Of a stretch of 38,739 nucleotides of DNA, positions 24,360 through 32,089 are shown in pieces. The stretch is taken from contig NZ_JAGGRI010000021.1 in assembly GCF_018612875.1 (NCBI RefSeq), positions 1 to 38,739 of the forward strand, written 5' to 3'. The position numbers and the translations under genes were made by a program. A model generated the notes under the pieces. The model did no database searches and was not told the origin of the DNA. It was given only the letters and a program-made list of their open reading frames with translations. The DNA is from Lysobacter sp. ISL-50 (GTDB lineage Bacteria > Pseudomonadota > Gammaproteobacteria > Xanthomonadales > Xanthomonadaceae). How positions within the stretch are numbered: position 1 is the first letter of the stretch; each line of letters starts with the position of its first letter.

Positions 24360-24560
24360 ATGAATAAATGGCATCACAAGTCCACCGTTACTTTTGAAAC
24401 CTGTGACGCTTGGCACATCAGATTAGGAAAATTCCTACACGCTTACGAGGACTTCGACGACGGTTTCCTGTTCACGCAACAAGCATCTTTTGATCGCTCC
24501 GACGGCACTACCGAGTCACAGGTTCGCTTAGGCGGACATCCCCCGGACCGGGCCGGCTGA
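24360..24560 (+). CDS. Small orphan protein (66 residues)
   Basis: The ATG at 24360 has GCAGG five bases upstream; an in-frame GTG at 24345 is an alternative start. The protein starts MNKWHHKSTVTFETCDAW and is rich in aromatic and acidic residues (HAYEDFDDGFLFTQQ), which looks like a small soluble fold and not noise. Its DNA is much richer in A+T than the rest of the window, a sign of recent acquisition or relaxed codon use. It is followed 20 bases later by another small gene. I do not recognise it. Confidence 0.5.
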   Translation: MNKWHHKSTVTFETCDAWHIRLGKFLHAYEDFDDGFLFTQQASFDRSDGTTESQVRLGGHPPDRAG

Positions 24561-24580
24561 ACTTTCCACAAGGATGACCC

Positions 24581-24796
24581 ATGTTTCGCGTCGAACTGAA
24601 GCAGCGTGATGGCAGCGACGACAGTGCGCTGGCTGTGGCGATTGCCGAGATCACGCAGGAGTACCGCAGCGCCGAAGCGGCGTTGAAGTCTGTGCTGCCG
24701 CAGGCCAGGAAGTACGCCGCGCATGCTCCCAAGGGGCTGTGGTTGCGTATTTACGATGCCGATTCGCAGCCCGTGTTTGGCACGCTGGTTCCCTAG
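24581..24796 (+). CDS. Small orphan protein (71 residues)
   Basis: The ATG at 24581 has AAGGA seven bases upstream. The product alternates strand and helix: MFRVELKQRDGSDDS, then ALAVAIAEITQEYRSAEAALKSVLPQARKYAAHAP, then LWLRIYDADSQPVFGTLVP. This is a strand-helix-strand design typical of small regulatory or partner proteins. It probably forms an operon with the gene at 24360-24560. A strong hairpin follows at 24813-24850. Function is unknown. Confidence 0.55.
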   Translation: MFRVELKQRDGSDDSALAVAIAEITQEYRSAEAALKSVLPQARKYAAHAPKGLWLRIYDADSQPVFGTLVP

Positions 24797-24812
24797 GGCC
24801 GGCGTGCGGTTT

Positions 24813-24850
24813 GCGCCGCCCGGCTGACAGGGAGTCTGGCCGGGCGGCGC
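24813..24850 (+). terminator. Strong GC hairpin after the small-gene pair
   Basis: GCGCCGCCCGGC and GCCGGGCGGCGC form a perfect 12-bp stem with a 14-base loop, 17 bases after the stop at 24796. There is no T run directly behind it. A second small hairpin with a T-rich tail (AGCCGA-AAAAA-TCGGCT, 24889-24905) follows. Confidence 0.5.
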
Positions 24851-24990
24851 GGGCCAACCGCAGAGGTGTACAAAAGCGGAGCCCCCGAAGCCGAAAAAAT
24901 CGGCTGCTTTTCTCCCCGTCCCTCGCGACTACGAACCCCGAGCTTCGAAGGCCGAGGTCCGCCAGCGGGAGTTGCGCGTCCGCTTTTGCT

Positions 24991-25101
24991 CGTCATTCCC
25001 GCGAACGCGGGCTCTGCTTTACTTCGGCGGAGCCGAACATCCAGCGGCTTCAAACGTTCTCGCACGAAAGGCCCTGGATTCCCGCGTTCGCGGGAATGAC
25101 G
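24991..25101. repeat. Inverted pair of CGTCATTCCCGCG elements (family C)
   Basis: 24991-25011 and 25081-25101 are exact 21-bp reverse complements, 69 bases apart; each arm is itself a hairpin (CCCGCG-AA-CGCGGG). The element type is widespread in proteobacteria. The rest of the gene-free stretch 24797-25166 holds only the hairpins noted above. Confidence 0.9.
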
Positions 25102-25166
25102 GTAGGGGAGGGCGTGCGCAGGGCTGGTGGTTTCGATAAGCGACTCCAGCGCCATCTCTCAAGCCC

Positions 25167-25778
25167 TCATTCCCCCGCCGAAACAGAATCAATCCACCCC
25201 CGGACAATAGCCGCCTCAACGTCCCCAGGCGTATCCAGATCCTGCTCCAACTCCGGCGCCTGCAACCGCCAAACCGACCCCGCCGCCTGCCGCGCCAGCG
25301 CCGCGCCGAACCCTCGATCGCCCTGCAAGTCGGTCGCCTCGCGCCACAACGCCGGCGCGATCAAGGCCGGCACGCCCAGCGCCTGCCGATGCAACGTGGC
25401 CGCGCACCCTGACGAAGCCCCCGCCGCGCCCGCGACCAAGGCGCGCAGATGCGCCGCCTCCAAAGCCGGCTGATCGCAGCCCAGCACCAGCACCGATCCG
25501 TCGAACTCGGCCAAGGATCGCGCCGCCGCCTGCAGGCTGCTGGCCATCCCCTGTTCCCAGTCGGCATTGATCGAGACGGTCACATCCAAGTCGGCCAGAG
25601 CCGCCCGCATCGTTTCGTGCCGCGCCCCCAGCACCACCAGCACCCGCGCGGCGCCGCTGTCCAGCGCCAAGCGCGCGGCGCGATGCAGCAAGGTCTCGCC
25701 GTCGCGGGTCAGCAGTTGCTTGGGCCGCCCCAGGCGGCGGCTGGCGCCGGCGGCGAGCACCACCGCGACGTGCGCCAT
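25167..25778 (-). CDS. MocA/MobA-like nucleotidyltransferase (molybdenum cofactor)
   Basis: A 203-residue NTP-transferase. The N-terminal VAVVLAAGASRRLGRPKQLL is the nucleotide-binding signature, followed by VLVVLGARHE, NADWEQGMASSLQAA and the metal-binding SVLVLGCDQPAL, then GVPALIAPALWREATDLQGDRGFGA and DLDTPGD. This is the order seen in MocA (CTP:molybdopterin cytidylyltransferase) and PucB-like proteins. It lies three bases after the xdhC-like gene in one operon and is divergent from a molybdenum hydroxylase of the xanthine oxidase family, which uses the cytosine-dinucleotide form of the cofactor in the bacterial aldehyde/isoquinoline oxidoreductase group. That context supports a cofactor role. 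Confidence 0.88.
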   Translation of the reverse strand: MAHVAVVLAAGASRRLGRPKQLLTRDGETLLHRAARLALDSGAARVLVVLGARHETMRAALADLDVTVSINADWEQGMASSLQAAARSLAEFDGSVLVLGCDQPALEAAHLRALVAGAAGASSGCAATLHRQALGVPALIAPALWREATDLQGDRGFGAALARQAAGSVWRLQAPELEQDLDTPGDVEAAIVRGWIDSVSAGE

Positions 25779-25781
25779 CGC

Positions 25782-26798
25782 TCAGTGCCCGCCGTGCAGA
25801 TGCTGCTGCAACTGCGAGGCGATGCTCAGCGCGATCGCCTCGGGGCCGTCGCCGCCCAGCGGCAGGCCGATCGGCGAATGCAGGCGCGGCAGCAGCGAGT
25901 CGCGCGCCGAGGCCGGCAACACCCGGAACAAGTCCTCGCGCCGCCGCGTCGGCCCCAGCAGGCCGACGAAACCGATGCCCTGGCCGCCGCTGGTTTCGGC
26001 CAGATGCTCCAGGGCCTCGCGATCGAGTTCGAAATGGTGGTGCATGACCAGCGCCGCGTCGTGCGCGCGCGCGGTCGCCAGCGCCTGCGCCGGGCTGCGC
26101 GCGAGCGCGTGATCGGCCAGCGCGCCCAGGCCGCACCAGCGCGGGCGGCGCTCGACCAGGGTCGTCATCCAGCCCAGCGTGCGCAGCAGCGGCAACAGCG
26201 TCGGCGTTTCCGGGCCGCCGCCGAACACCAGCACCGACGGCGGCGCGGCGACTTCCAGTTTCCATTCGCCCGCCGCATCGGCCGGCCACGGCGGCGTGTT
26301 GACCGGCAAGGTCCAGCGCAGACGCTCCTCGCCGACCGCGGCCGAGACCGCGCCGGAGCCGCGAATGTCCAGGCGCAGATCGCCGTGGCCGCGCTGCCAT
26401 TCGTCGATCAGCGCCGGCCAGCCGCGCAACGCCGCCAGCGGCAGCAGCGCCAGCCGCAGGCGGCCGCGGCAGCCGACCGCGGAACCGGCGAACAGGTCTT
26501 CGTCGCTGCGCGTGTCGATGTCCATCCACTCGATGCCCTGCGACTGCGCGGCCTGCGCGGCGCGCAGTTCGATGTCGGGTTCGATGCAGCCGCCGCTGAG
26601 CCAGCCGATCTGGCCCTCGCGCGCGCCGAACAGCGCCAGCGCGCCGGGACGCACATACGTGGAGCCTTCGGTTTCCAGCACCACCGCCAGCGTGGCCGGG
26701 TCGCCGCGCGCGGCGGCGGTGGCGCTGGTTTCGATCACCGCGCGCATCCCGCCGGAGGCGAGGCGCGGTGCGGAGGACGGTTCCGGCGAGTCGGCCAT
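25782..26798 (-). CDS. xdhC: XdhC/CoxI-family Mo-hydroxylase maturation protein
   Basis: A 338-residue cytoplasmic factor. The N-terminal XdhC domain shows VVLETEGSTYVRPGALALFG and GWLSGGCIEPD (conserved Cys-Ile-Glu). The C-terminal Rossmann-like domain starts SVLVFGGGPETPTLLPLLRTLGWMTTLVERRPRW and ends HSPIGLPLGGDGPEAIALSIASQLQQHL, the family's closing motif. XdhC proteins carry sulfurated molybdenum cofactor to their target hydroxylase. The gene is divergent from the hydroxylase genes at 27148 and is followed at once by the nucleotidyltransferase gene. The divergent gap 26799-27147 contains a 12-bp palindrome. Confidence 0.92.
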   Translation of the reverse strand: MADSPEPSSAPRLASGGMRAVIETSATAAARGDPATLAVVLETEGSTYVRPGALALFGAREGQIGWLSGGCIEPDIELRAAQAAQSQGIEWMDIDTRSDEDLFAGSAVGCRGRLRLALLPLAALRGWPALIDEWQRGHGDLRLDIRGSGAVSAAVGEERLRWTLPVNTPPWPADAAGEWKLEVAAPPSVLVFGGGPETPTLLPLLRTLGWMTTLVERRPRWCGLGALADHALARSPAQALATARAHDAALVMHHHFELDREALEHLAETSGGQGIGFVGLLGPTRRREDLFRVLPASARDSLLPRLHSPIGLPLGGDGPEAIALSIASQLQQHLHGGH

Positions 26799-26895
26799 GT
26801 GCGGCGCCCATGCGCGGTGGATGGGCCGAGTCTAGAACGATCGCGGCCACCGCCGCACGCCTCGTTCACAAGCCGGGCCGGCGCGCTGCAGTTTT

Positions 26896-26942
26896 GGGCA
26901 AGCGCGCACGGTCTGTGTTCATGCCAAAAATGCCTGCAGGCA
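26896..26942. promoter_or_regulatory. Repeats and palindrome in the xdhC / hydroxylase divergent region
   Basis: Two GGCAAGCGCG copies (about 26897 and 26938) flank a 12-bp palindrome TGCCTGCAGGCA at 26931-26942, and a weaker GGCAAGC copy lies near 27018. These may be regulator sites. No promoter could be fixed in 26799-27147. Confidence 0.3.
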
Positions 26943-27147
26943 AGCGCGATCGACAAAACCCGCGGCCGCCGGTGCGCCGCGACGGCGTCGATTGGGCCGC
27001 GCGCGCCTGGAGTTTTCGGCAAGCATCGCGCGCTGTGAATCGGGCGATCGCCGTCAAGCAACGCCGACATCGCGACCTTCGCGTTATGGCGACGCGGCGT
27101 CGGCAAGAGTAGGCTCGAAGCACCCCAGCCGTCGCCAGGGAATCCGC

Positions 27148-27678
27148 ATGAAGCTCAACGTCAATGGCATCGAGCACGATATCGATGCGCCGCCCGACAT
27201 GCCGCTGCTGTGGGCGCTGCGGGATCTGATCCATCTCACCGGAACCAAGTTCGGCTGCGGCATCGCCCAATGCGGCGCATGCACCGTGCATGTCGATGGC
27301 GCGCCGCGGCGCGCCTGCGTCACTCCGGTGTCCACGGTGGAAGGCAAGAACATCCTCACCATCGAAGGCCTGTCCAAAGACGGCAGCCATCCGGTGCAGC
27401 GCGCCTGGGCCGAGATCGACGTGGTCCAGTGCGGCTACTGCCAGTCCGGGCAGATCATGTCCGCGGCGGCGTTGCTGGCGAAGATTCCCGCGCCCAGCGA
27501 TACCGATATCGATCAGGCCCTGTCCGGCAACATCTGCCGCTGCGGCACGTACCCGCGCATCCGCGCGGCGGTGAAGCGCGCGGCCGAACTCGGCGCCGGC
27601 CATGCGGCCGCCGCCGCGCCGCCCGATCTCCCGTCGATGCTGTTGCCGTCGGTGACCGTGCCGGCGCGGACGGCCTGA
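27148..27678 (+). CDS. [2Fe-2S] subunit of an isoquinoline 1-oxidoreductase-like Mo hydroxylase
   Basis: A 176-residue electron-transfer subunit. The plant-ferredoxin-type cluster is bound by Cys37, Cys42, Cys45 and Cys57 ([18 protein letters not shown]). The second cluster is bound by Cys95, Cys98, Cys130 and Cys132 ([13 protein letters not shown] and [12 protein letters not shown]). This two-domain layout without a FAD subunit is that of IorA-type subunits. It should relay electrons from the molybdenum site in the next gene product to the cytochrome c encoded third. It has an Ala/Pro-rich C-terminal tail. The ATG has AGGGA six to seven bases upstream. Confidence 0.93.
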   Translation: MKLNVNGIEHDIDAPPDMPLLWALRDLIHLTGTKFGCGIAQCGACTVHVDGAPRRACVTPVSTVEGKNILTIEGLSKDGSHPVQRAWAEIDVVQCGYCQSGQIMSAAALLAKIPAPSDTDIDQALSGNICRCGTYPRIRAAVKRAAELGAGHAAAAAPPDLPSMLLPSVTVPARTA

Positions 27679-27699
27679 TCGCGACACCCGATACGCCGG

Positions 27700-27719
27700 G
27701 CGGCGCGTCGATGCGCCGC
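27700..27719 (+). other. Intercistronic hairpin between the Fe-S and Mo subunit genes
   Basis: GCGGCGC-GTCGAT-GCGCCGC, a 7-bp stem with 6-base loop, in the 70 bases between the two genes. It may adjust the ratio of the two subunits. Confidence 0.35.
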
Positions 27720-27736
27720 GCCCGTCACGCGTTTGC

Positions 27737-27742
27737 AAGGAG
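27737..27742 (+). promoter_or_regulatory. Ribosome binding site that selects a GTG start
   Basis: AAGGAG abuts an ATG at 27743, too close to use it, but stands six bases before an in-frame GTG at 27749. The GTG is therefore the likely start of the molybdopterin subunit. Confidence 0.7.
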
Positions 27743-27748
27743 ATGTCC

Positions 27749-29935
27749 GTGAACACCCTTGATCTGGATGCGCCCTCGCGGCGTCGCTTCATCAAAAACA
27801 CCGCCTTGATCGGCGGCGGCCTGGTGATCGGTTTCGTCGTGCCCGGCGCGAAACGTTTCGCCGAGGCCGCGCCCGCGCAGGCCGCGGCGGTATCGGCCGG
27901 CTTCGTGCCCAACGCGTTCTTGCGCGTGGGCGCCGACGACACCGTCACCGTGCTGTTGTCGCATTCGGAAATGGGCCAGGGCATCTGGACGGGGCTGGCG
28001 ATGTTGATCGCGGAAGAGCTCGACGCGGACTGGTCGAAGATCAAGGTCGAACACGCGCCGGCCGACGACGCCTACGCGCACACCATGTTCCACATGCAGA
28101 TGACCGGCGGCTCGACCAGCACCTGGACCGAGTTCGACCGCTACCGGCAGGCCGGCGCCACCGCGCGCGCGCTGTTGGTCGCGGCCGCGGCGCAGCGCTT
28201 CGGCGTGCCGGCCGATCAGGTGCGCACCGAGAAGGGCGTGGCGATCGCCGGCGATCAGCGCGCCAGTTACGGCGAGCTCGCCGCCGCCGCGGCCAAGCTG
28301 TCGGCGCCGGCTGCCGCGCCCGCGCTCAAGCAGGCCAAGGACTGGACGATCATCGGCAAGTCCACGCGCCGCCTGGACGGCCCGGAGAAGATCACCGGCC
28401 GCGCCAAGTTCGGCATGGACGTGCAGTTCGACGGCTTGATGACCGCGGTGGTGGCGCGCGCGCCGGTGTTCGGCGGCACGGTCAAATCCTTCGACGCCGG
28501 CAAGGCCAAGGCGGTGCCGGGTGTGCGCGACGTGGTGCAGGTGCCCAGCGGCGTGGCGGTGATCGCGGATCATTATTGGGCGGCCAAGCAGGGTCGCGAT
28601 GCCTTGGTCATCGATTGGGACCTCGGCCCCAACGCGGGCCTGGACAGCGGCAAGCTGCGCGAGGAATTCCGCCGCCTCGCCGCCACCGAAGGCGCCGTCG
28701 CCAGCCAGGCCGGCGATGTCAAAGGCGCGCTCGGCAAAGCGGCGAAGACGCTGGAAGCCGAATACAACGTGCCGTATCTGGCGCACGCGCCGATGGAGCC
28801 GCTCAACTGCACGGTCAAGATCGAAGGCGGCCGTTGCGAGATCTGGACCGGCACCCAGTTCCAGACCATGGACCAGAAGATCGCCGCGGAAATCCTCGGG
28901 ATCAAACCCGATCGGGTGAAGATCCACACCATGTTCCTCGGCGGCGGTTTCGGCCGGCGCGCGACGCCGACCTCCGACTTCGTGCGCGAGGCCGTGCACG
29001 TGGCCAAGGCCGCGGGCAAGCCGGTCAAGACGGTGTGGTCGCGCGAGGACGACGTGCGCGGCGGTTACTACCGGCCGATGTATCTGCAGCGCGCGCGCAT
29101 CGGCGTAGACGCGCAGGGCTTGCCGATGGCGTGGCAGCACGTGATGGTCGGCCAGTCGATCATCGGCGGCACGCCGTTCGAATCGGCGATGGTCAAGAAC
29201 GGCATCGACGCGACCTCGGTCGAAGGCGTGGCCGATTCGCCGTACATCAAGGGCCTGAAGGATCATCGCGTCGATCTGCATTCGCCCAGGACCGGCATTC
29301 CGGTACTGTGGTGGCGCTCGGTCGGCCACAGTTACAACGCGTTCGTGATGGAGAGCCTGATCGATGAACTCGCGCACGCGGCCGGGCAAGATCCGGTGGC
29401 GTATCGGCGCAGCTTGCTGAAAGACCATCCGCGCCATCTGGCGGCCTTGAATCTGGTCGCGGAGAAATCCGGCTGGGGTACGAAGTTGCCCAAGGGCCGC
29501 GCGCGCGGCGTGGCGGTGCACGAGTCGTTCAAGAGCTACATCGCCCAGGTCGCGGAAGTGTCGCTGATCGATGTGCCCGGCGGCGGCCGCGGCATCCGCG
29601 TGGATCGGTTCGTCTGCGCGATCGACTGCGGTCTGGCGGTCAATCCCGACGGCGTGCGCGCGCAAATGGAATCGGGCATCAACTTCGGCCTGGGCGCGGC
29701 GCTGCACAGCGCGGTGACGTTCAAGGACGGGCGCGTGCAGGAATCCAATTACCACGACTACCGCGTGCTGCGCCTGGACGAAGCGCCGAAGATCGAGGTG
29801 CACATCGTGACCAGCGCGGACGAAATGGGCGGCGCCGGCGAACCGGGCACCGCGCCGGTCGCCGCCGCGGTCGCCAATGCGGTGTTTGCGCTGACCAAGC
29901 AGCGGCTGCGCGAACTGCCGCTGCGGCTGGCCTGA
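27749..29935 (+). CDS. Tat-exported molybdopterin-binding subunit (IorB-like)
   Basis: A 728-residue catalytic subunit of the xanthine oxidase superfamily. It begins with a twin-arginine signal (PSRRRFIKNTALIGGG) that should carry the folded, cofactor-loaded complex to the periplasm. Hallmarks follow in order: SHSEMGQGIWTGLAMLIAEEL, MTGGSTSTW, the domain start STRRLDGPEKITGRAKFGMDV, VPYLAHAPMEPLNCT, TMFLGGGFGRRATP, GIPVLWWRSVGHSYNAF, FVCAIDCGLAVNPDGVRAQMESG, and the catalytic Glu in EMGGAGEPGTAP. The GTG start at 27749 is preferred over ATG 27743 on ribosome-binding-site spacing. Homologues oxidise N-heterocycles or aldehydes; the substrate here is unknown. Confidence 0.93.
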   Translation: MNTLDLDAPSRRRFIKNTALIGGGLVIGFVVPGAKRFAEAAPAQAAAVSAGFVPNAFLRVGADDTVTVLLSHSEMGQGIWTGLAMLIAEELDADWSKIKVEHAPADDAYAHTMFHMQMTGGSTSTWTEFDRYRQAGATARALLVAAAAQRFGVPADQVRTEKGVAIAGDQRASYGELAAAAAKLSAPAAAPALKQAKDWTIIGKSTRRLDGPEKITGRAKFGMDVQFDGLMTAVVARAPVFGGTVKSFDAGKAKAVPGVRDVVQVPSGVAVIADHYWAAKQGRDALVIDWDLGPNAGLDSGKLREEFRRLAATEGAVASQAGDVKGALGKAAKTLEAEYNVPYLAHAPMEPLNCTVKIEGGRCEIWTGTQFQTMDQKIAAEILGIKPDRVKIHTMFLGGGFGRRATPTSDFVREAVHVAKAAGKPVKTVWSREDDVRGGYYRPMYLQRARIGVDAQGLPMAWQHVMVGQSIIGGTPFESAMVKNGIDATSVEGVADSPYIKGLKDHRVDLHSPRTGIPVLWWRSVGHSYNAFVMESLIDELAHAAGQDPVAYRRSLLKDHPRHLAALNLVAEKSGWGTKLPKGRARGVAVHESFKSYIAQVAEVSLIDVPGGGRGIRVDRFVCAIDCGLAVNPDGVRAQMESGINFGLGAALHSAVTFKDGRVQESNYHDYRVLRLDEAPKIEVHIVTSADEMGGAGEPGTAPVAAAVANAVFALTKQRLRELPLRLA

Positions 29936-29945
29936 GGAGACGACG

Positions 29946-30533
29946 ATGCGAGCATTAGCTTTTGTCCTGCCGGCGCTGGCCCTGATTCCGATCCTGGCGG
30001 TGTTCAACGCCGGCTCCAAGCCGGCGCCGCCGAGCGATGCGGGCGCGATCGCCGCGTTCGCCACGGTGCAGAAAGTGTTCCAGCACCCGCGCTGCCAGAA
30101 TTGCCACATCCCCGGCGACAGCCCGCTGCAGTTCGACGCCGGCCTGCCGCATGCGATGGGCGTGGTGCGTGGGCCCGAAGGCAAGGGCGCGGCCGGTCTG
30201 CCGTGTTCGACCTGCCACGGCGAAGCCAATCTTCCCGCCAGCTACGGCGCCAACGCGCCGCCGGGCGCGCCGCATTGGCAGTTGCCGCCGCCGCAGCACA
30301 AGATGGCCTGGATCGGCCTGCCGGCGCCGAAGCTGTGCGCGCTGATCAAGGACAAGAGCAGCAACGGCGGCCGCGATTTCGCCGCGCTGATCAAGCACGT
30401 CAGCGAAGACAAGCTGGTGCTGTGGGGCTGGGCGCCGGGCGGCGCGCGCGAACCGGTGCCGGTGCCGCATCCGCAGTTCGTGGAGGCGTTCAAGACTTGG
30501 GCGGATGCGGGGGGGCCTTGCCCCAGGCAGTGA
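29946..30533 (+). CDS. Dihaem cytochrome c partner of the Mo hydroxylase
   Basis: A 195-residue periplasmic protein. The N-terminal hydrophobic segment (residues 3-20) is a signal or anchor. Two haem sites are present: Cys50-Cys53-His54 (CQNCH) and Cys87-Cys90-His91 (CSTCH). HAM (around residue 70) and HKMAWIGLP supply possible axial Met/His ligands. The second half, GGRDFAALIKHVSEDKLVLWGWAPGGAREPVPVPHPQFVEAFKTWADAGGPCP, has the pattern of small c-type cytochromes that accompany Ior-type hydroxylases. It starts 10 bases after the Mo subunit gene with GGAG six bases upstream, so it is the third gene of that operon and the likely electron acceptor. Confidence 0.9.
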   Translation: MRALAFVLPALALIPILAVFNAGSKPAPPSDAGAIAAFATVQKVFQHPRCQNCHIPGDSPLQFDAGLPHAMGVVRGPEGKGAAGLPCSTCHGEANLPASYGANAPPGAPHWQLPPPQHKMAWIGLPAPKLCALIKDKSSNGGRDFAALIKHVSEDKLVLWGWAPGGAREPVPVPHPQFVEAFKTWADAGGPCPRQ

Positions 30534-30565
30534 GGCTGCGGTGGCTGAAGACATCCCGCGATAAA

Positions 30566-31090
30566 GCCCCTCTCTCGCTGGCGGGAGAGGGAATCGATCG
30601 TGGCCAGTTCCCACTTTCGCGGACGAAAGCCCCTCTCCCGCTTGCGGGAGAGGGGTTGGGGTGAGGGTGGCGCGCAAGGAGCAAAAGCATTCGCGCCTTT
30701 GGCGCTCATTCCCCTCACCCTAGCCCTCTCCCGCAAGCGGGAGAGGGAATCAATCGTGGCCAGTTCCCAGTTTCGCGGACGAAAGCCCCTCTCCCGCTGG
30801 CGGGAGAGGGGTTGGGGTGAGGGTGACGCGCAAGGCGCAAAAGCATTCGCGCCTTCGGCGCTCATTGCCCTCACCCTAGCCCTCTCCCGCAAGCGGGAGA
30901 GGGAATCAAGCGGGGTCAGTCCCACTTCACAGGCGAAAGCCCCTCTCCCGCTTGCGGGAGAGGGGTTGGGGTGAGGGTGACGCGCAAGGAGCAAAAGCAT
31001 TCGCGCCTTTGGCGCTCATTCCCCTCACCCTAGCCCTCTCCCGCAAGCGGGAGAGGGAATCAATCGTGGTTCCGCTTCACTTTCGCAGGC
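30566..31090. repeat. Tandem array of ~155-bp palindromic units (family D)
   Basis: A partial unit at 30566-30628 is followed by three full units starting at 30629, 30785 and 30939. Each unit opens with CCCTCTCCCGC-GCGGGAGAGGG and GGTTGGGGTGAGGG, has a spacer with CAAAAGCATTCGCGCC, and closes with the inverted CCCTCACCCTAGCCCTCTCC arm and GCGGGAGAGGG. Every unit is thus an inverted doublet. This accounts for the gene-free stretch 30534-31102; open frames through it are products of the repeat. Confidence 0.93.
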
Positions 31091-31102
31091 GGGAAGCGCG
31101 AA

Positions 31103-32005
31103 TCACGGATGCGGACTGTCGCAAGCCTCATCCCCGCAAGCCGCCGCCTCGATCTGCAGCGTGCAATGCTCGATGCCATAGCGCTCATCGAGCAGCTTCG
31201 CCAACTCCCGCCGCAACGCCTCGCCGTCCACGCCTTGTGCGACGACCAGATGCGCCGTCATCGCCGGCGTGCTCGATCCCAGCGACCACACATGCAGATC
31301 GTGCACGTCGCTGACGCCCTCGGCCGAGGACAACAGCGCACGCACTGCATCCAGGTCGATGCCGCGCGGCACGCCTTCCATCAGCACGTTGCCGGCCTCG
31401 CGCAGCAGCGTCCAGGTGCGCGGCAACACCCACAGGCCGATCAGCACGGCCAGGATCGGATCGACCACAGTCCAGCCGGTCAGGCGGATCACGATCGCGC
31501 CGGCGATCACCGCCACCGAGCCGAGCATGTCGCTCCACACTTCCAGGTAGGCGCCTTTCATGTTCAGGCTTTCGCCGCTGCCGGCGCTGAGCAGGCGCAT
31601 CGCGATCAGGTTGACCGCAAGGCCTAGGGATGCGATCACCAGCATGCCGGTGGTCGCGATCTGCGGCGGCTGGCTGAAGCGTCCGACCGCTTCCCACAGG
31701 ATGTACGCGGCCACCGCGAACAGCATCAGGCCGTTGGCCATCGCGCCTATCGCTTCCATGCGCACGTAGCCGAAACTGCGCTTGGCGTCGGCCGGTTTCC
31801 GGCTCAGCCGCACCGCGGTCAAGGCGATCATCAACGCCAGGGTGTCGGTGCCCATGTGCGCGGCGTCCGACAACAGCGCCAGGCTGTTGGTGAGGAAGGC
31901 GCCGATGACTTCCGCGATGAGGAAACCGCCGGTCAGGCCCAGCGCCCACCACAGCGGACGCTCGTGACGGATCGCGGTGGTGCCGTGGTCGTGTCCACTG
32001 CCCAT
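31103..32005 (-). CDS. czcD: Cation diffusion facilitator (CzcD-like metal exporter)
   Basis: A 300-residue inner-membrane transporter. A short His-rich start (MGSGHDHG) is followed by six helices. Metal-site motifs are LALLSDAAHMGTD in helix 2 and YLEVWSDMLGSVAVIAGAIVI in helix 5, with KRSFGYVRMEAIGAMANG between helices 2 and 3. The cytoplasmic C-terminal domain (DVHDLHVWSLGSSTPAMTAHLVV, then ERYGIEHCTLQIE) is that of CDF proteins. These exchange Zn, Co or Cd for protons. A GGGAGAA ribosome binding site precedes the ATG. It is last in the minus-strand czc cluster, 119 bases after czcA, and that gap holds a hairpin. Confidence 0.93.
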   Translation of the reverse strand: MGSGHDHGTTAIRHERPLWWALGLTGGFLIAEVIGAFLTNSLALLSDAAHMGTDTLALMIALTAVRLSRKPADAKRSFGYVRMEAIGAMANGLMLFAVAAYILWEAVGRFSQPPQIATTGMLVIASLGLAVNLIAMRLLSAGSGESLNMKGAYLEVWSDMLGSVAVIAGAIVIRLTGWTVVDPILAVLIGLWVLPRTWTLLREAGNVLMEGVPRGIDLDAVRALLSSAEGVSDVHDLHVWSLGSSTPAMTAHLVVAQGVDGEALRRELAKLLDERYGIEHCTLQIEAAACGDEACDSPHP

Positions 32006-32089
32006 GTCGATTCTCCCGGTTGCGGGCCGCCACGACAGCGGCGGCCCATTGAAACGCAGCGCGCGTGAGCGGCGCGCTATCGCGGTAGA

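Noticed and set aside
30566-31090. Possible CRISPR array
   Set aside because: Units are about 155 bases with conserved spacers and inverted arms; there are no short direct repeats with unique spacers and no cas genes.
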